Shown piece by piece: positions 10,101-19,381 of a DNA stretch of 64,000 bases. Origin of the DNA: an uncultured Methanolobus sp. Its GTDB lineage: Archaea; Halobacteriota; Methanosarcinia; Methanosarcinales; Methanosarcinaceae. The notes under the pieces are model-generated. The model worked only from the letters and a program-made list of their open reading frames with translations. It was not told the origin of the DNA and searched no databases. The number at the start of each line of letters is the position of its first letter. Positions within the stretch are counted from its first letter, which is position 1. Both the position numbers and the translations under genes were made by a program. Location of the stretch: assembly GCF_963667555.1 (NCBI RefSeq), contig NZ_OY763421.1:124001-188000 (forward strand). The letters run 5' to 3'.

Positions 10101-10845
10101 TGCGTGCAATTACAACCTGCTCAAAGCGATCCTTCACTCTGCGAATACTGTCAGCTACAAATGCAAAACGTGGACTATCAAATATAGCTTCCTGCACACC
10201 AGCCATGAAGCGGAAGCGCAGGTCTTTGCAAACCTCACCTACTTCTCTCAGGAAATTCAGATCAAGAATTAATTCCTGATCTTTACGGGTACGTAAATAA
10301 TCCAGGAGTTCATCCACAACCAGAAGCAGTCCATGATCTGGATACACCTGGTGGAAAGCTGTCATCATTTCTTCAAAGGCTCTTTTATGGCTGATCACTT
10401 GGCCTGCTTCAGGAAAAACATAATTGATTTCTAATTTTTCAAGTTTCTCCTCAAGTTCTGCTATCAGAATATCACGTAGCGACATGATAGATGAGCCAAT
10501 TTCGGTACGAATTACTTTGAACCTTCCGGCAATTTGTTTAGCAGAATCTGCAACATCTTTATGGTTCAGTGAATCTAACAATGAATCGTCTTCGGCAAGG
10601 CTGGAAATAACTGACATTAAATGAGATTTACCTGTACCATAATTACCCACTACCAATATTCCTTTATTATCTATTGGCTTATCGAATTGTAATTGAGGAA
10701 TGACGAGATTAGTAAGTCTCTCTGCCATTTCGTCGGAAATTACATAGGTATTTACTAAATGATGAGCCGCATTGGACTTATCAGCATCTCGTAACTGAAC
10801 CACTGATTCAATTGGATCGAATTGGATAAGATCTTCATACTTCAT
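7108..10845 (-). CDS. brxC: BrxC-like (DUF6079-type) large P-loop ATPase
   Basis: 1245-residue STAND/ORC-like ATPase. Walker A is GNYGTGKSH (67-75). Walker B is [12 protein letters not shown] (~170-182) with the arginine-rich segment typical of AAA+ sensors after it. A CPHC zinc motif lies near residue 1100 in the C-terminal region. Length and layout match the BrxC/PglY class of BREX ATPases and the DUF6079 family. Immediately upstream is BrxF, the small P-loop protein specific to BREX type 3; the spacing is 8 bases, and the ribosome-binding site (AGGTAGGG) overlaps the brxF stop. This brxF-brxC order is the main evidence for a BREX type 3-like identity. Exact subfamily needs a profile search. 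Confidence 0.82.
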   Translation of the reverse strand: MKYEDLIQFDPIESVVQLRDADKSNAAHHLVNTYVISDEMAERLTNLVIPQLQFDKPIDNKGILVVGNYGTGKSHLMSVISSLAEDDSLLDSLNHKDVADSAKQIAGRFKVIRTEIGSSIMSLRDILIAELEEKLEKLEINYVFPEAGQVISHKRAFEEMMTAFHQVYPDHGLLLVVDELLDYLRTRKDQELILDLNFLREVGEVCKDLRFRFMAGVQEAIFDSPRFAFVADSIRRVKDRFEQVVIARSDVKFVVSERLLKKTAEQQAQIRDYLTPFAKYYGGLNERMDEFVRLFPVHPDYIDTFERVRIIEKREVLKTLSKEMKSIMGNEVPEDWPGIISFDSYWNILKQNASFRAIPEVRAVVDCSQVLESRIQQAFTRPVYKPMALRLIHALSVHRLTTGDIYATLGATAEELRDSLLLFEPMINEMGSDDPDKDLQTHVETVLREIHKTVNGQFISFNQENRQFYLDLKKTDDFDALIEKRAETFDDSQLDRYYYEALKRVMECTDSTYVTGYKIWQHELEWRERRASRTGYLFFGSPDERSTAVPQRDFYLYFIQVFDFSAKLSRYINEKNPDEVFFRLKGTDDEFQSALKGYAAAQDLASTSSGHAKATYESKANGFLKKLVQWLQKHMTDAFEVTYQGRTKLMTEWAKGKSIKGLSGSTQESVNFRDLVNTIAGLCLEPRFTDQAPEYPFFSVMITGSNREQAAQDALRAISGQNRTKQATAVLDALELLDGERIDSHRSRYAKFILDTFKTKGHGQVVNRSEIIFDDHGLEYMDQGAARLEPEWVAVVLAALVYSGDIVLSIPGNKFDATGLQKLAATSMDDLTRFKHIEQPKEWNLPALKALFELLGMPEGMAQLVTQGKDEPVQNLQNAVEKIVRRIVTAQQIMREGVTFWGMNLITATDLANQSDGIDKAKVFFESLQVYSTPGKLKNFRYDAQEISSHEKAVNALDDLESLREFAMNHGSIISWLTTAETALPADHPWVDRLKAIHKDITTDLQQANLSALSGKSQEINTKLQQLKQEYVNIYISLHTKSRLGANGDKQKAALMNDARLHTLVKLAGIDLMPRQQLTDFQNKLAGLKSCFNLTEKDLNSSPVCPHCQFRPSIEGEVQASVLLDQMDAQLDQIIDQWTATLLNNLEDPVMQANVNELLHEDSRKLVQDFISTKELPQPLNNDFVLTVKTVLAGLQKIPVKKSELVEKLAEIGPASPAELKSLLNDYVDSLTRGKDPAKVRIVLE

Positions 10846-10853
10846 TTTTTTCC

Positions 10854-11354
10854 CTACCTTTGGTCATTATTATTAAGTCTATTGCTGCTGTTTTCCATTT
10901 CCACGATTAATATGTCGTCTATATCATAGCTTCTATATTCTACATGGCAAGGCTCAGCATATATCAGCTTTCCATCTTCTAAATGACCATTCCATGATGC
11001 TATAATGACGTGATTTCTTGAGATTTTTTGCAGAATTCTGAGAGGATCCAACTTTAATCTTTTATCAAAAAAAAGTTCAATGTTGTCCAGAATTTGAATA
11101 GAGGAGTTTTTATCAATAATATCCTCCAAAATTTGAGATATACGCAGAGAACGTTGCTTTGGTGTCAACTCAACTAATTGTTCCGAAAGACTCAGATTAA
11201 TATTAATTACCGGTACATCAAGTTCTTCTGCAACATCTTTAAGAACAGCTGTTTTACCTGATCCTGCTTTCCCTACTAACAGAATGAGCTTATAATATAA
11301 ATTACCCGTATCTTTCAGATAGTTTTTTAACTCATCTTGAATTGTATACACCAT
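10854..11354 (-). CDS. brxF: BrxF-like small P-loop ATPase (BREX type 3)
   Basis: About 166 residues, a single small P-loop NTPase: Walker [10 protein letters not shown] (28-36) and a Walker B-like strand [11 protein letters not shown] (~88-98). A short ATPase of this size directly upstream of a BrxC-like gene is the hallmark of BrxF in BREX type 3. I chose the ATG at 11354 because GGAG lies six bases ahead of it; an in-frame GTG 18 bases further upstream has no ribosome-binding site. The helicase gene upstream ends 81 bases away, so co-transcription is plausible. Confidence 0.8.
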   Translation of the reverse strand: MVYTIQDELKNYLKDTGNLYYKLILLVGKAGSGKTAVLKDVAEELDVPVININLSLSEQLVELTPKQRSLRISQILEDIIDKNSSIQILDNIELFFDKRLKLDPLRILQKISRNHVIIASWNGHLEDGKLIYAEPCHVEYRSYDIDDILIVEMENSSNRLNNNDQR

Positions 11355-11435
11355 TATTTTCTCCGCACGCACACTATTTAACTATCTAATTATTTTTAAA
11401 TATATCTATTTATTTGTGGCGAAATGGTCATAATC

Positions 11436-13649
11436 TTATATATTAATAGTTGGCAATATTCCTGTTTCTAAAACCGATTTCAATTTTTGTGGATCTCTTC
11501 CTGAAATAAGCAGCAACCAATGATGTCCTGGTATATTGATCATAGATTCATTGTCATGTGCAATCCTTAATAGTTCAAGCCATCTGGAATCTGAAATCGT
11601 GTCTTTTTCATCTTTAAGCAAATGTATCAATATCTGACGCGGCGATGACTTGCCTTTACCTGCACTTTCATCCAGTGATTTGATTATATTAGTGGCTTTA
11701 ATAGTTCCAAAATCAGAAGTTGTGATCTCAGAATGTTTGGAATAATAGTCAAAGATGATTTTTTCTGAAATGTATTCAAGTTCATTTATCTCTGCATTAG
11801 ATTTATCATAAATCTCAGCTGAAATACCCATTTTTGACGTTACCTCTTGGACCCATGCCAGATCACTCATATAATTAAAGGAATCCTCTGAATTGATAAA
11901 ACTCATTGATCTTGGCAAAGCAACAAAATGATGGAATACAGGTTTTTTATCGGGTCCCTTTCGTAAAACACGACCCATACGTTGAACAAGCTGCAACTTT
12001 GTCTTGGCTGAAGATATATTAATACCAATTTCAGCATCCGGTATATTTATTCCTTCATCAAGCATTCTGGGAGCAATGAGGACACCATTTTTACATTTCT
12101 TGAATATTTCAAGTTCATATTTTATTTCTCTGTCCTTTAGATCTGAATGAATCCTGTAAGCATTCACATCATTCACCAGTGCTTCATATATTCTTTCACA
12201 GGTCTCTATATCCATGGAGAATATGACGCATTTTTTGTTTTTACCTTCATTTAATGCCAGTTGAATTCCACTCTCTATTTTAGGGCTTGATTGATGAATG
12301 ATTTTTCTTCTTTGAAAGATCAAACCAGTCAGTTTATTCCACTCTTCAGGAACATCTCTACCCCCATAACGTGCCTTTTCCATGGTTTGGACAAAATCAG
12401 ATATGCTATCAAACTGACTATATTTTCCATTGGATAGTTCCAGGATTTTCCGAGAATAATTTGCATTGATGTAATTCAACATGTTTTTAATCTTCTCAGA
12501 AATATCATCAAATTCTCTTTCTTCTGAGACATCTAAAAATGTTTTATGGATATAAAGTTTGAATTCAGGAATAATGCCTCTTTCTCTGGCATCCTTCAGG
12601 GTGAACTCATACACTGTTTTGCCAAGATACGTATCAAGTATTCTCTCACGTTCACCTCCCTCTATAGTGGCTGACAATCCCAACTTCCATTTTGTAGGAA
12701 CAGTCAGAGCATTTCTATATTCCTTACCTGCTCCATGGTGAACCTCATCAACAATGAGCAAATCTGTTGGATACAAATCAGGATACTTATATACGGTCTG
12801 CAAAGTGTTAAATTGAATCCGAAATTTATTCCTGAATGATAAATCCGAATCGTAATCTAAATTCTTTTCCGCAATAAGACCAAGTTTTTCAATTGCCTCT
12901 CCTCTCCATTGATTAAGTATTGCCTTTGAATGAGCAAGAACCAAAACATTCAATTTTCCATAAGTATTGAACAAATGCTCGGCAATCGCAAGCCCAACCA
13001 AAGTTTTACCACTAGCTGTTGCCATCTCAAGTATTCCATTGCCACCATTTTCCATCCATTTTTCTAAAGCTTCGGCTTGGTGAGGCCACGGTTTCATTAT
13101 GAGTTTGGGCCTACTTGAAAGATCATCTAAGTATTCCTTTGGAGCAAACAAATTATTAGAAAAATTATCTAATTCATTACTGTTCAGCAACTTAATGAAC
13201 AACTCTATTGCAAAAACTGAGCTTCCAATTGAAGCAACCTTGAAGCAATCATCTACTATGGATGTTTCTCCAATGCAATCAATGGATATCTTCTTCATTA
13301 AGTTTAATTGATGGATGAATGAAAAAGGTCTTAAGGCTAAAATTAAATTTTCCCTGAACACTGAGAAATCATCTTTGAAATGAATCATTGTTTCTTGATG
13401 AATCTTTTCTCCAATTACATCAAGAGATGTATCAGCTACAAAATCTTGCAATTTTTTGTAATTTTCGGGATTGTAAAAATCAAGTTGGAGAAGAAATCTA
13501 TTGTTATACGAATCGTATTTATGATCACAGTAGTTCAATAATTCTGCATCAGCAATACCAAGTGCAGAAGCAACAGGTAAACCATTCAACTTTTGTTCTT
13601 TGAATTGATCGAATGAATATTGATCAAAATCATAAGGAAACTTAAGCAT
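11436..13649 (-). CDS. XPB/SSL2-like superfamily 2 helicase of the defence locus
   Basis: 737-residue DEAD/DEAH-type helicase. Order: an N-terminal ~185-residue domain without recognised motifs; RecA1 with PWPHQAEAL (Q-like motif), Walker A ATASGKT (~213-219), DEVH (~300) and SAT; then RecA2 with LDEGINIPDAEIGI and the arginine-finger motif QRMGRVLR. The domain order resembles XPB and phage-type DNA translocases. ATG at 13649 is preferred over an upstream TTG because GGGTG lies ahead of it. It is the first gene of the minus-strand defence run and would lead a transcript into brxF-brxC. Its role may be DNA unwinding in place of the missing BREX helicase; that is inference. Confidence 0.82.
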   Translation of the reverse strand: MLKFPYDFDQYSFDQFKEQKLNGLPVASALGIADAELLNYCDHKYDSYNNRFLLQLDFYNPENYKKLQDFVADTSLDVIGEKIHQETMIHFKDDFSVFRENLILALRPFSFIHQLNLMKKISIDCIGETSIVDDCFKVASIGSSVFAIELFIKLLNSNELDNFSNNLFAPKEYLDDLSSRPKLIMKPWPHQAEALEKWMENGGNGILEMATASGKTLVGLAIAEHLFNTYGKLNVLVLAHSKAILNQWRGEAIEKLGLIAEKNLDYDSDLSFRNKFRIQFNTLQTVYKYPDLYPTDLLIVDEVHHGAGKEYRNALTVPTKWKLGLSATIEGGERERILDTYLGKTVYEFTLKDARERGIIPEFKLYIHKTFLDVSEEREFDDISEKIKNMLNYINANYSRKILELSNGKYSQFDSISDFVQTMEKARYGGRDVPEEWNKLTGLIFQRRKIIHQSSPKIESGIQLALNEGKNKKCVIFSMDIETCERIYEALVNDVNAYRIHSDLKDREIKYELEIFKKCKNGVLIAPRMLDEGINIPDAEIGINISSAKTKLQLVQRMGRVLRKGPDKKPVFHHFVALPRSMSFINSEDSFNYMSDLAWVQEVTSKMGISAEIYDKSNAEINELEYISEKIIFDYYSKHSEITTSDFGTIKATNIIKSLDESAGKGKSSPRQILIHLLKDEKDTISDSRWLELLRIAHDNESMINIPGHHWLLLISGRDPQKLKSVLETGILPTINI

Positions 13650-14122
13650 ACTTACACCCAAAATACATCATTAACTTCACCAATTACTCTTAAGAGATGA
13701 TTATACGCCACATTATATATTTATTTTTTGATTTTATTCACATATCCTATTATAATCGCAGAAATAATAATTCAGCTCTCTCAAATCAAAATCCGACTTT
13801 ATATCTCCTTAACCCTATGACCACCGTCTCACATACATCAACCTTAATTTAACAATCTGGGTGCGGGAAAATGTCTGCATATATAGGCTGCTTCCCATAT
13901 TCCCTTTCATTGCCGGAGAGTATTTTTCTGGCTGAGGACAACATGCTGGTATTCTTTATCTTATTAATACACTTCTACAAATTATTATATAGTACTCCTT
14001 TTTTTATATCCAAGTATATAGAATATGTAGTATTGGTTTTTTAATACTCATACCCATTTCTATCCCATAGATCTCGCTCTTGTTACCGTTTGACTGCAAC
14101 TATCTGTTCAAACTCCCAGACA
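13650..14122. other. Gene-free spacer
   Basis: No convincing coding sequence. The right part is AT-rich with several T-runs downstream of nothing identifiable. The stretch next to 13650-13770 is the likely promoter region of the helicase/BREX-like operon (AT-rich, reading leftward). No repeat array or tRNA is seen. Confidence 0.5.
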
Positions 14123-15148
14123 TCAGAATACAATGTCACCATCAATAATTCTGCTTCTGAATCTGGATTCTCTCCTGCTCCTTGAGTCCATCATGCCGTC
14201 TGCCTCCCTATATTGACGACTGTTGTCCTGCTCCTTCTTAAAGAAGGCACAGTGCACAAGAGCATTATCGACCACAAGAGCAGATCCTGCCATATTGCTG
14301 CCGGTGAATCTGAAGTCTTCCCCGAGGCCCACAGAGGGGTACCCCTTAAATGTGCATTTTGCGGCCTCTGTTATGAACTCTTCAGCCTGCTCTGCTGCCG
14401 GGCTGCCGTTCTCTCCTTTGCTGTAAATGGCTTCTGTTGCATAGGAACGTATAAGCTTTGCATGGAGCAGTGCGTACTTGTCAGGTCTTGATACCATCTC
14501 CATGCCAACGGGCTTGCCATTGATAAAGACCACAAATCCGCTCTGTCCGTCTGATACGGAAAAAGCACTTACATAGTCGTCAAGTTTTGGTCTGAGCTGC
14601 TTGAATGTATCGCTCATAGCCCCTGTAGGGGATGACACATCGGCACACATGGCCTCCTCCCTGATATTCTCCCATACCTGAGACTGGTTAGAACAGAATC
14701 CTCCAAAGTTCACCAGATTTTCTGTAACTGATTCACTTCTATTCCTCCTTGTCCTGTGCGACATGACCACATCGGAGTCCATGAAGGTCTTAGAATTATA
14801 CCTCCAGCGTCCCTGCTCGGTGCAGCTCACAGGAATGTTCACCTTTGAGAGAGGAGCGATCATTATAGTAGTGTTCACAGCACGGTTCTGTTTTGCTCCG
14901 GCAAGTTCCTCTCCGTCAAGTATCAGCACCGGTAGGTGTCCTGTATTGGCCGCTGCAAGTTCTGGGACAGAACCATGCACATCAGTTTCCTGAATTGAAA
15001 GCGTACCTGCCTCAAGAGCTTCCTTGAGGGTCAGATATTCTGCAGTAATTTCACTATCATATGATATCGGCGCAACAGCCATGTTCCTGAATTCGGTAAT
15101 TCCGTTTAGTTGAACGGAATTCAGCACTTCCACTGCAATGTTTTCCAT
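14123..15148 (-). CDS. ARPP-1/DUF6569 domain protein
   Basis: 341-residue protein resembling the ARPP-1 (DUF6569) family. Diagnostic stretches are an early RNMAVAPI strand, LVLDGEELAGAKQNRAVNTT (about residues 75-95 of the chosen start; seen as LILDGEELAGAKQNR) and a later QSGFVVFINGKPVGMEMV. The family is of unknown biochemical function and is mainly beta-structured. The reading frame extends 39 codons further upstream, but the family begins close to this ATG and a GGAAG motif lies just ahead of it, while the upstream ATG has no site. It stands alone between accessory operons. Nothing ties it to the neighbouring defence genes. Confidence 0.75.
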   Translation of the reverse strand: MENIAVEVLNSVQLNGITEFRNMAVAPISYDSEITAEYLTLKEALEAGTLSIQETDVHGSVPELAAANTGHLPVLILDGEELAGAKQNRAVNTTIMIAPLSKVNIPVSCTEQGRWRYNSKTFMDSDVVMSHRTRRNRSESVTENLVNFGGFCSNQSQVWENIREEAMCADVSSPTGAMSDTFKQLRPKLDDYVSAFSVSDGQSGFVVFINGKPVGMEMVSRPDKYALLHAKLIRSYATEAIYSKGENGSPAAEQAEEFITEAAKCTFKGYPSVGLGEDFRFTGSNMAGSALVVDNALVHCAFFKKEQDNSRQYREADGMMDSRSRRESRFRSRIIDGDIVF

Positions 15149-15672
15149 ATAGATCTTCCATTTCCCCTGTTCTTCGATGTCCTGCTCAATAGGATTGGAA
15201 GGCCCGGAAACTCGACCCGGGCCTTGTTCGCTACCCCCACTCATACACTGGTAGCTTTGTACCACCTGCCTGTACAGGCAACCTACTATATGCAGGCTTT
15301 ATACTTAAATATTTTGTTTAATCGTAAATAGTATGTTAAACTAATAACCTGTTTTTAATCAAGAACAAAACCGGAAAAATGCAACCTTATTCAATAGTTC
15401 TCGGAACGTACCAATGAATAAGAACCATCAACCGCCCTCTAAAAGAGAAATATTTTGGCTAAGATGTTCAAGCTCTTTTATAGTTATGTTAATTCCCTGT
15501 TACGAGTAATCTTTCAATTTCAGGGCAGGCCATCTACTCTCAATCCCTTCAAAAATGCTGATCACCCATACAATATAATGAATTCATGTTACAAATACTT
15601 AATATTAATAGTTAATCAAAGTTAGTTACTTTAATAAAAAGACTTATATTGAATTAAACATAACGTTCAATC
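15149..15672. promoter_or_regulatory. Divergent spacer with inverted repeat ahead of CARF regulator
   Basis: Roughly 520 bases with no gene. Close to the plus-strand CARF gene lies AAAGT-N5-ACTTT (15618-15632), followed by an AT-rich TATA-like stretch. The inverted repeat is a candidate autoregulatory operator for the CARF-HTH protein at 15673; this is inferred only from position and symmetry. The rest shows nothing notable. Confidence 0.35.
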
Positions 15673-16383
15673 ATGGAAAAAGCAAAGGTACATACTCATA
15701 TAGTGCCTGTGGGCTTCAGATCAGACAAGCTCATAGCAAGTCTCAAACAGTTCCCCGTTCACAAAATAATACTTTTAACTCATGTTGGAGACGATAAAAA
15801 TGAAAGTGTAATGTCTGCTGTAAAAGAAATCAAGCAAGCCTTTAGAGGATTCGATGTAGAGATAATTCAGATCGATAGAGAGACAGTATTAGATTCTTCA
15901 TTAGAGATACTATACATCATAGAGAAGGAGGTCAAAGAAGGCAGAACTGTTAAAATCAACATTTCTGGAGGTATGAGAAACATTGGCATCGCAGCATACA
16001 TAACTTCACTCGTAAGTGACATCCCTATCTATAGTGACATTCCTGATAACACACAAGATGGCACATACCATCTAAAAAGCATCCTCGACATTCCCCTGTT
16101 TCCAATTAAGGAACTCGCAAGAGAACAGATCATCATGCTCGAAAAACTTGAGAATGGTGTCGATTCAGTTGATGAGCTGATCTCCAGACTGAAGCCTGAA
16201 CTTGAAAAAGGAACCATTGATTTTGGTAATGAGAGATCCCGTCTTAGCCACCACATCCGAAAGCTCAGTAATGCAGGCTTTATTGAAACTGAAAGAAACA
16301 GCAAGAACCTTGTCATCAGAAAAAGTAAGTTGGGTGTGATTTATATGAAGGGCAGGGAGATAAAAAGACAAAATGTAATTTAA
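15673..16383 (+). CDS. CARF-winged-helix transcriptional regulator (Csa3/HFX_2341-like)
   Basis: 236-residue two-domain regulator. Residues ~1-140 form a CARF/Rossmann-like sensor: VPVGFRSDKL at the first strand and the ligand-loop motif NISGGMRNIGIAAY (~99-112), typical of domains that bind cyclic oligoadenylate or related nucleotides. Residues ~150-225 form a winged helix (LSHHIRKLSNAGFIETE). It resembles Csa3 and the archaeal DUF6293/HFX_2341 regulators. No cas gene is adjacent; the next gene is a small unknown on the other strand, then the CARF/PIN/HAD/beta-CASP operon. It may regulate that island, but no binding evidence exists. Confidence 0.8.
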   Translation: MEKAKVHTHIVPVGFRSDKLIASLKQFPVHKIILLTHVGDDKNESVMSAVKEIKQAFRGFDVEIIQIDRETVLDSSLEILYIIEKEVKEGRTVKINISGGMRNIGIAAYITSLVSDIPIYSDIPDNTQDGTYHLKSILDIPLFPIKELAREQIIMLEKLENGVDSVDELISRLKPELEKGTIDFGNERSRLSHHIRKLSNAGFIETERNSKNLVIRKSKLGVIYMKGREIKRQNVI

Positions 16384-16413
16384 CTTTGTGAGTTTTTAAT
16401 ATCCATCCTCTAA

Positions 16414-16692
16414 CTAGATATTTAAAACCATTCCAATAGAATTCCCCATTCTCTTTATTTTTCTCATTTTTAAATTAATGATGGAATCATCTAGAAATTT
16501 TAAAAATAATTCAATTACTTTTTTGTTTATTTTGTAATATGTAACATTTGAAATAACGATGACTTCATCTTCCTCTGATTCTACTGTGTAGTGAGCAAGT
16601 TGATTTCCAGATAGATCATAAACAAGACATTCATCAAAGACATTGTAGAATATTTCCATGTTTTTATCGATCATTTCAAGTTTTAATATCAA
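16414..16692 (-). CDS. Small hypothetical protein, TTG start
   Basis: 92-residue protein of unknown family, acidic in the N-terminal half and lysine-rich at the C-terminus, probably a small alpha/beta fold. TTG at 16692 is supported by GGGTGA six bases upstream; the next in-frame ATG (16674) has no such site. It converges with the CARF regulator gene, 30 bases from its end. No motif suggests function. Confidence 0.5.
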   Translation of the reverse strand: MILKLEMIDKNMEIFYNVFDECLVYDLSGNQLAHYTVESEEDEVIVISNVTYYKINKKVIELFLKFLDDSIINLKMRKIKRMGNSIGMVLNI

Positions 16693-17249
16693 TTTGCTTC
16701 ACCCACCATGTCTTTCATTGCATATTTCGCTCTTCCTCTTATTTTCCCAAAAGGAAGATTCATGATTTTCTGGCATGTTATGTACACTTCGTAAAATGCA
16801 CACCTTGTTTGATACAATTCCACTTTGACTATAGTCATATATCCGACAATACTTAAATATTAGGATAAATTAATATTATTATATTTAACTATTGTATAGA
16901 TAGTTAAGCAAATATCCAGTCACTAACAAAAAAACAAAAAGAGTTTCAAAAGCCAAAAAAGTTGAATCAACATTTAGCGATTAAGAGTTATGTAACATTC
17001 CGAAATGGAGATTTAATGGTCTTTATGAATGTTATGCATCATGAACAAACACAGAAGATACTACATGTATTGAATTGCAGAGAGAAATTCCCATGTCATG
17101 TGGCAATGTTATTAAATAACTTATGATGACAGAGGTTTTCTTGCGAATGAATTTATGTACAATATTTCAACAACCAAAGACAAGTGCATTGAAATAGTTC
17201 GTGAATTAATGGGAAGATATAATAATGGAATTGAATGACCTATTAAGAA
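16693..17249. other. Gene-poor spacer with possible gene remnant
   Basis: AT-rich, no full gene. A 40-codon open stretch at 17116-17238 on the plus strand ends in a lysine/glutamate-rich helix (DKCIEIVRELMGRYNN) and looks like the tail of a lost gene, but has no start or upstream coding continuity. I cannot assign it to a transposase or other family. Confidence 0.3.
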
Positions 17250-18656
17250 CTAAGCAAGGCCCTTATAGATATCGGGGTGTTCCGTATGAATCGGAATTAA
17301 TATCTCCGGACTGATCTCCCTGATCATCTCCCTTAATTCCTTACCATTTGCATGACCTGATGCATGGGTTTTTTCATGCCTTATACCAAAATGAGCTATC
17401 CAGTTCTGCTTTCTGTCCTCATCAAGTTCCATTTCATCACAGAACGGATCACATGATGACTTTATCCAGAGGGCGTTTGAAGGGTTGATATCTGCAAGCT
17501 GCCCTATCTCCCACATACTCATCGAAACAACATAATCTTCAGGTGACTCTTTAAGCTCATCACAGGTGATCGAATTCGAACAATAGATGTAATCACGTTC
17601 CCATGTAGCATAATCCTGATTTACCTGTTCTTGTACTATGCCAGCTTTACTGACAAGACCCCAGCTTTTCCTCGGAACAAGGATCTTCACCTCATCCAGA
17701 CAGAATGGGCAATGTGAACCCAGATTCTCAATAAGATAGGCAAGTTTCATTGGTACAACAAAATGCCTGTTATTATCTTTTGCAGCATTAAAGATACTAT
17801 TGGTACGGTCAATATCCCTTATAGGATGTTCAACAAAGACAATTCCTTCTGATCGTGATATAAGTTCAGTTATCTTATCCCTGACATCTGCTTCACTATC
17901 CTTTTCGTCATTACCAATGCGTGTCCCTTCGCACAGTAACCATTTAGGTCTGGCTTCACGTGCCTTCTCAACAAATTTCTTGCTGAGATGTCCGTTTGAA
18001 CCATGGAACCTAATGTCTCCGGTATAGACAATATTTCCTTCATCAGTATAGATGATAAATCCACAGGCACCGGGAAGGGAATGATCTACAGGAATCATTT
18101 CCACTTCCAGACTTCCGATTGATATTCTTTTGTCCTCTTCCATCACACGAAAGTCCCTGACATGAATGTATTCTTCTTTTTTTCGATCAATTCTTGAAAG
18201 ACCACCTTTTTTGTTCCCATAGAATCTGAATGTCTCACAGGCATCAACAAGATCTGAAAATGTATTACTTCCCGTTTTCTGGACACAATCAAGTATTATC
18301 TTAGTTGCATCCGTACAATATACCGGAATGTCCCACCTTAGAAAATGAATATACTGTGCATGATCTGCATGTGCATGTGATAAAAAAACTGCATCAATTG
18401 ACCTTTCCTCGACATCCCTCCCCATATGTTCCAGATAATCTTCCCTGTAGATCCCGGGAATATCCGGAAGCAGACCAAACTCAAAGAAATCACCAAGTCC
18501 CGAACATTTCCGGGGGTTCAGGAATTCTGAAAAGAACATTCCATTCTGCTTAAAGCTCATCCCAAAATCCAGGAACACACGAGTTCCCTTATGCTCAATT
18601 AATATTTTGTTGCCGCCTATCTCTCCATCTCCACCAAGAACCTCGATCGAAACCAT
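17250..18656 (-). CDS. Metallo-beta-lactamase/beta-CASP RNase-like protein
   Basis: 468-residue hydrolase with the full set of metal ligands: HAHADH (~94-99), a later DHSLPGACG histidine and the TGDIRFHG aspartate. Beta-CASP insert motifs are also visible: CEGTRIG (motif A), SGHANG (motif B) and IPIHTEH (motif C). The layout matches RNase J/CPSF-type nucleases, but it is distinct from the housekeeping RNase J at 44790. ATG at 18656 is chosen because GGTGGG stands right before it; the longer frame start overlaps the HAD gene and lacks a site. It is the last gene of a four-gene minus-strand operon with a CARF-like sensor, a PIN-like nuclease and a HAD phosphatase. Probable function: RNA cleavage or processing. 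Confidence 0.82.
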   Translation of the reverse strand: MVSIEVLGGDGEIGGNKILIEHKGTRVFLDFGMSFKQNGMFFSEFLNPRKCSGLGDFFEFGLLPDIPGIYREDYLEHMGRDVEERSIDAVFLSHAHADHAQYIHFLRWDIPVYCTDATKIILDCVQKTGSNTFSDLVDACETFRFYGNKKGGLSRIDRKKEEYIHVRDFRVMEEDKRISIGSLEVEMIPVDHSLPGACGFIIYTDEGNIVYTGDIRFHGSNGHLSKKFVEKAREARPKWLLCEGTRIGNDEKDSEADVRDKITELISRSEGIVFVEHPIRDIDRTNSIFNAAKDNNRHFVVPMKLAYLIENLGSHCPFCLDEVKILVPRKSWGLVSKAGIVQEQVNQDYATWERDYIYCSNSITCDELKESPEDYVVSMSMWEIGQLADINPSNALWIKSSCDPFCDEMELDEDRKQNWIAHFGIRHEKTHASGHANGKELREMIREISPEILIPIHTEHPDIYKGLA

Positions 18657-18679
18657 TTTCCCACCTTTTTTCCAAAACT

Positions 18680-19381
18680 TCAAACCTGATTTTTACTTAT
18701 ACCCTTGACATTGAAAATATCCTTTATATTATTTAGAATGTAGTCTGCTTTAACGTTATAAGGCTCATTTATGTTCCTATCACCGTATGACGCATATGCT
18801 GTCATCATCCCTGCCTTGCCTGCAGGCTCAATATCCCTACGCAGGCTGTCGCCTACAAAAAGCACTTCTTCAGCTCTGAGCTTTGCTCTTAATAAGGCAT
18901 GATGAAAAACCCGTATGTCAGGTTTATTTAACCCTGTCATATCAGAGGTTATGATGTGATCGAACATCTCTGACAAACTCAGCTTTTCAAGGCGAGCATG
19001 TGCGTTAGCATGACTGGCATCTGTAACAATAAATAGATCAATATTTTGTTCCCTTAGTAGCTTAAGCGTCTCCACTACATCAGGATAGAGTTGAATGGTT
19101 CCAAGCTTTGTCTCACTGTAGAGTCTACAGCAAATCTCAAATACAGCCTCACAGTAAAAATCAATGTCCTTAAGATAATCGCGTATGTTCTCCAAGCTTT
19201 CAAACCCATGATCAGGTCTCAGGAAATACATCAGCAATTCTTCAGGATCACCTGTGCCAATGTAATCAACAATAGCTTCACAGGAGGCTATTTTAGCTTC
19301 CACTAAATCAAAGAGCGTGTTGTCCATATCGAACATTATGCCTTTTATTTCGCGATCTTCAGTTCCATCAGTCTTCTGCAT
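18680..19381 (-). CDS. HAD-superfamily phosphatase, subfamily IA-like
   Basis: 233 residues with the four HAD motifs: FDMDNT (17-22, nucleophile and acid Asp), IVTDAS (motif II), the lysine of GLNKPD (motif III) and VGDSLRRD (motif IV). A helical cap between motifs I and II places it in the IA-type group, which includes nucleotidases and phosphoglycolate phosphatases. The start lies 37 bases inside the end of the PIN-like gene, and its stop is 24 bases before the beta-CASP gene, so it is translationally coupled within the operon. A role in trimming 5' or 3' phosphates of RNA or in degrading a nucleotide signal is speculation from context. Confidence 0.85.
   Translation of the reverse strand: MQKTDGTEDREIKGIMFDMDNTLFDLVEAKIASCEAIVDYIGTGDPEELLMYFLRPDHGFESLENIRDYLKDIDFYCEAVFEICCRLYSETKLGTIQLYPDVVETLKLLREQNIDLFIVTDASHANAHARLEKLSLSEMFDHIITSDMTGLNKPDIRVFHHALLRAKLRAEEVLFVGDSLRRDIEPAGKAGMMTAYASYGDRNINEPYNVKADYILNNIKDIFNVKGISKNQV

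Noticed and set aside
17116..17238. 40-codon open stretch that looks like the tail of a protein
   Set aside because: No start codon context or upstream continuity; too short to assign to a transposon or gene family.
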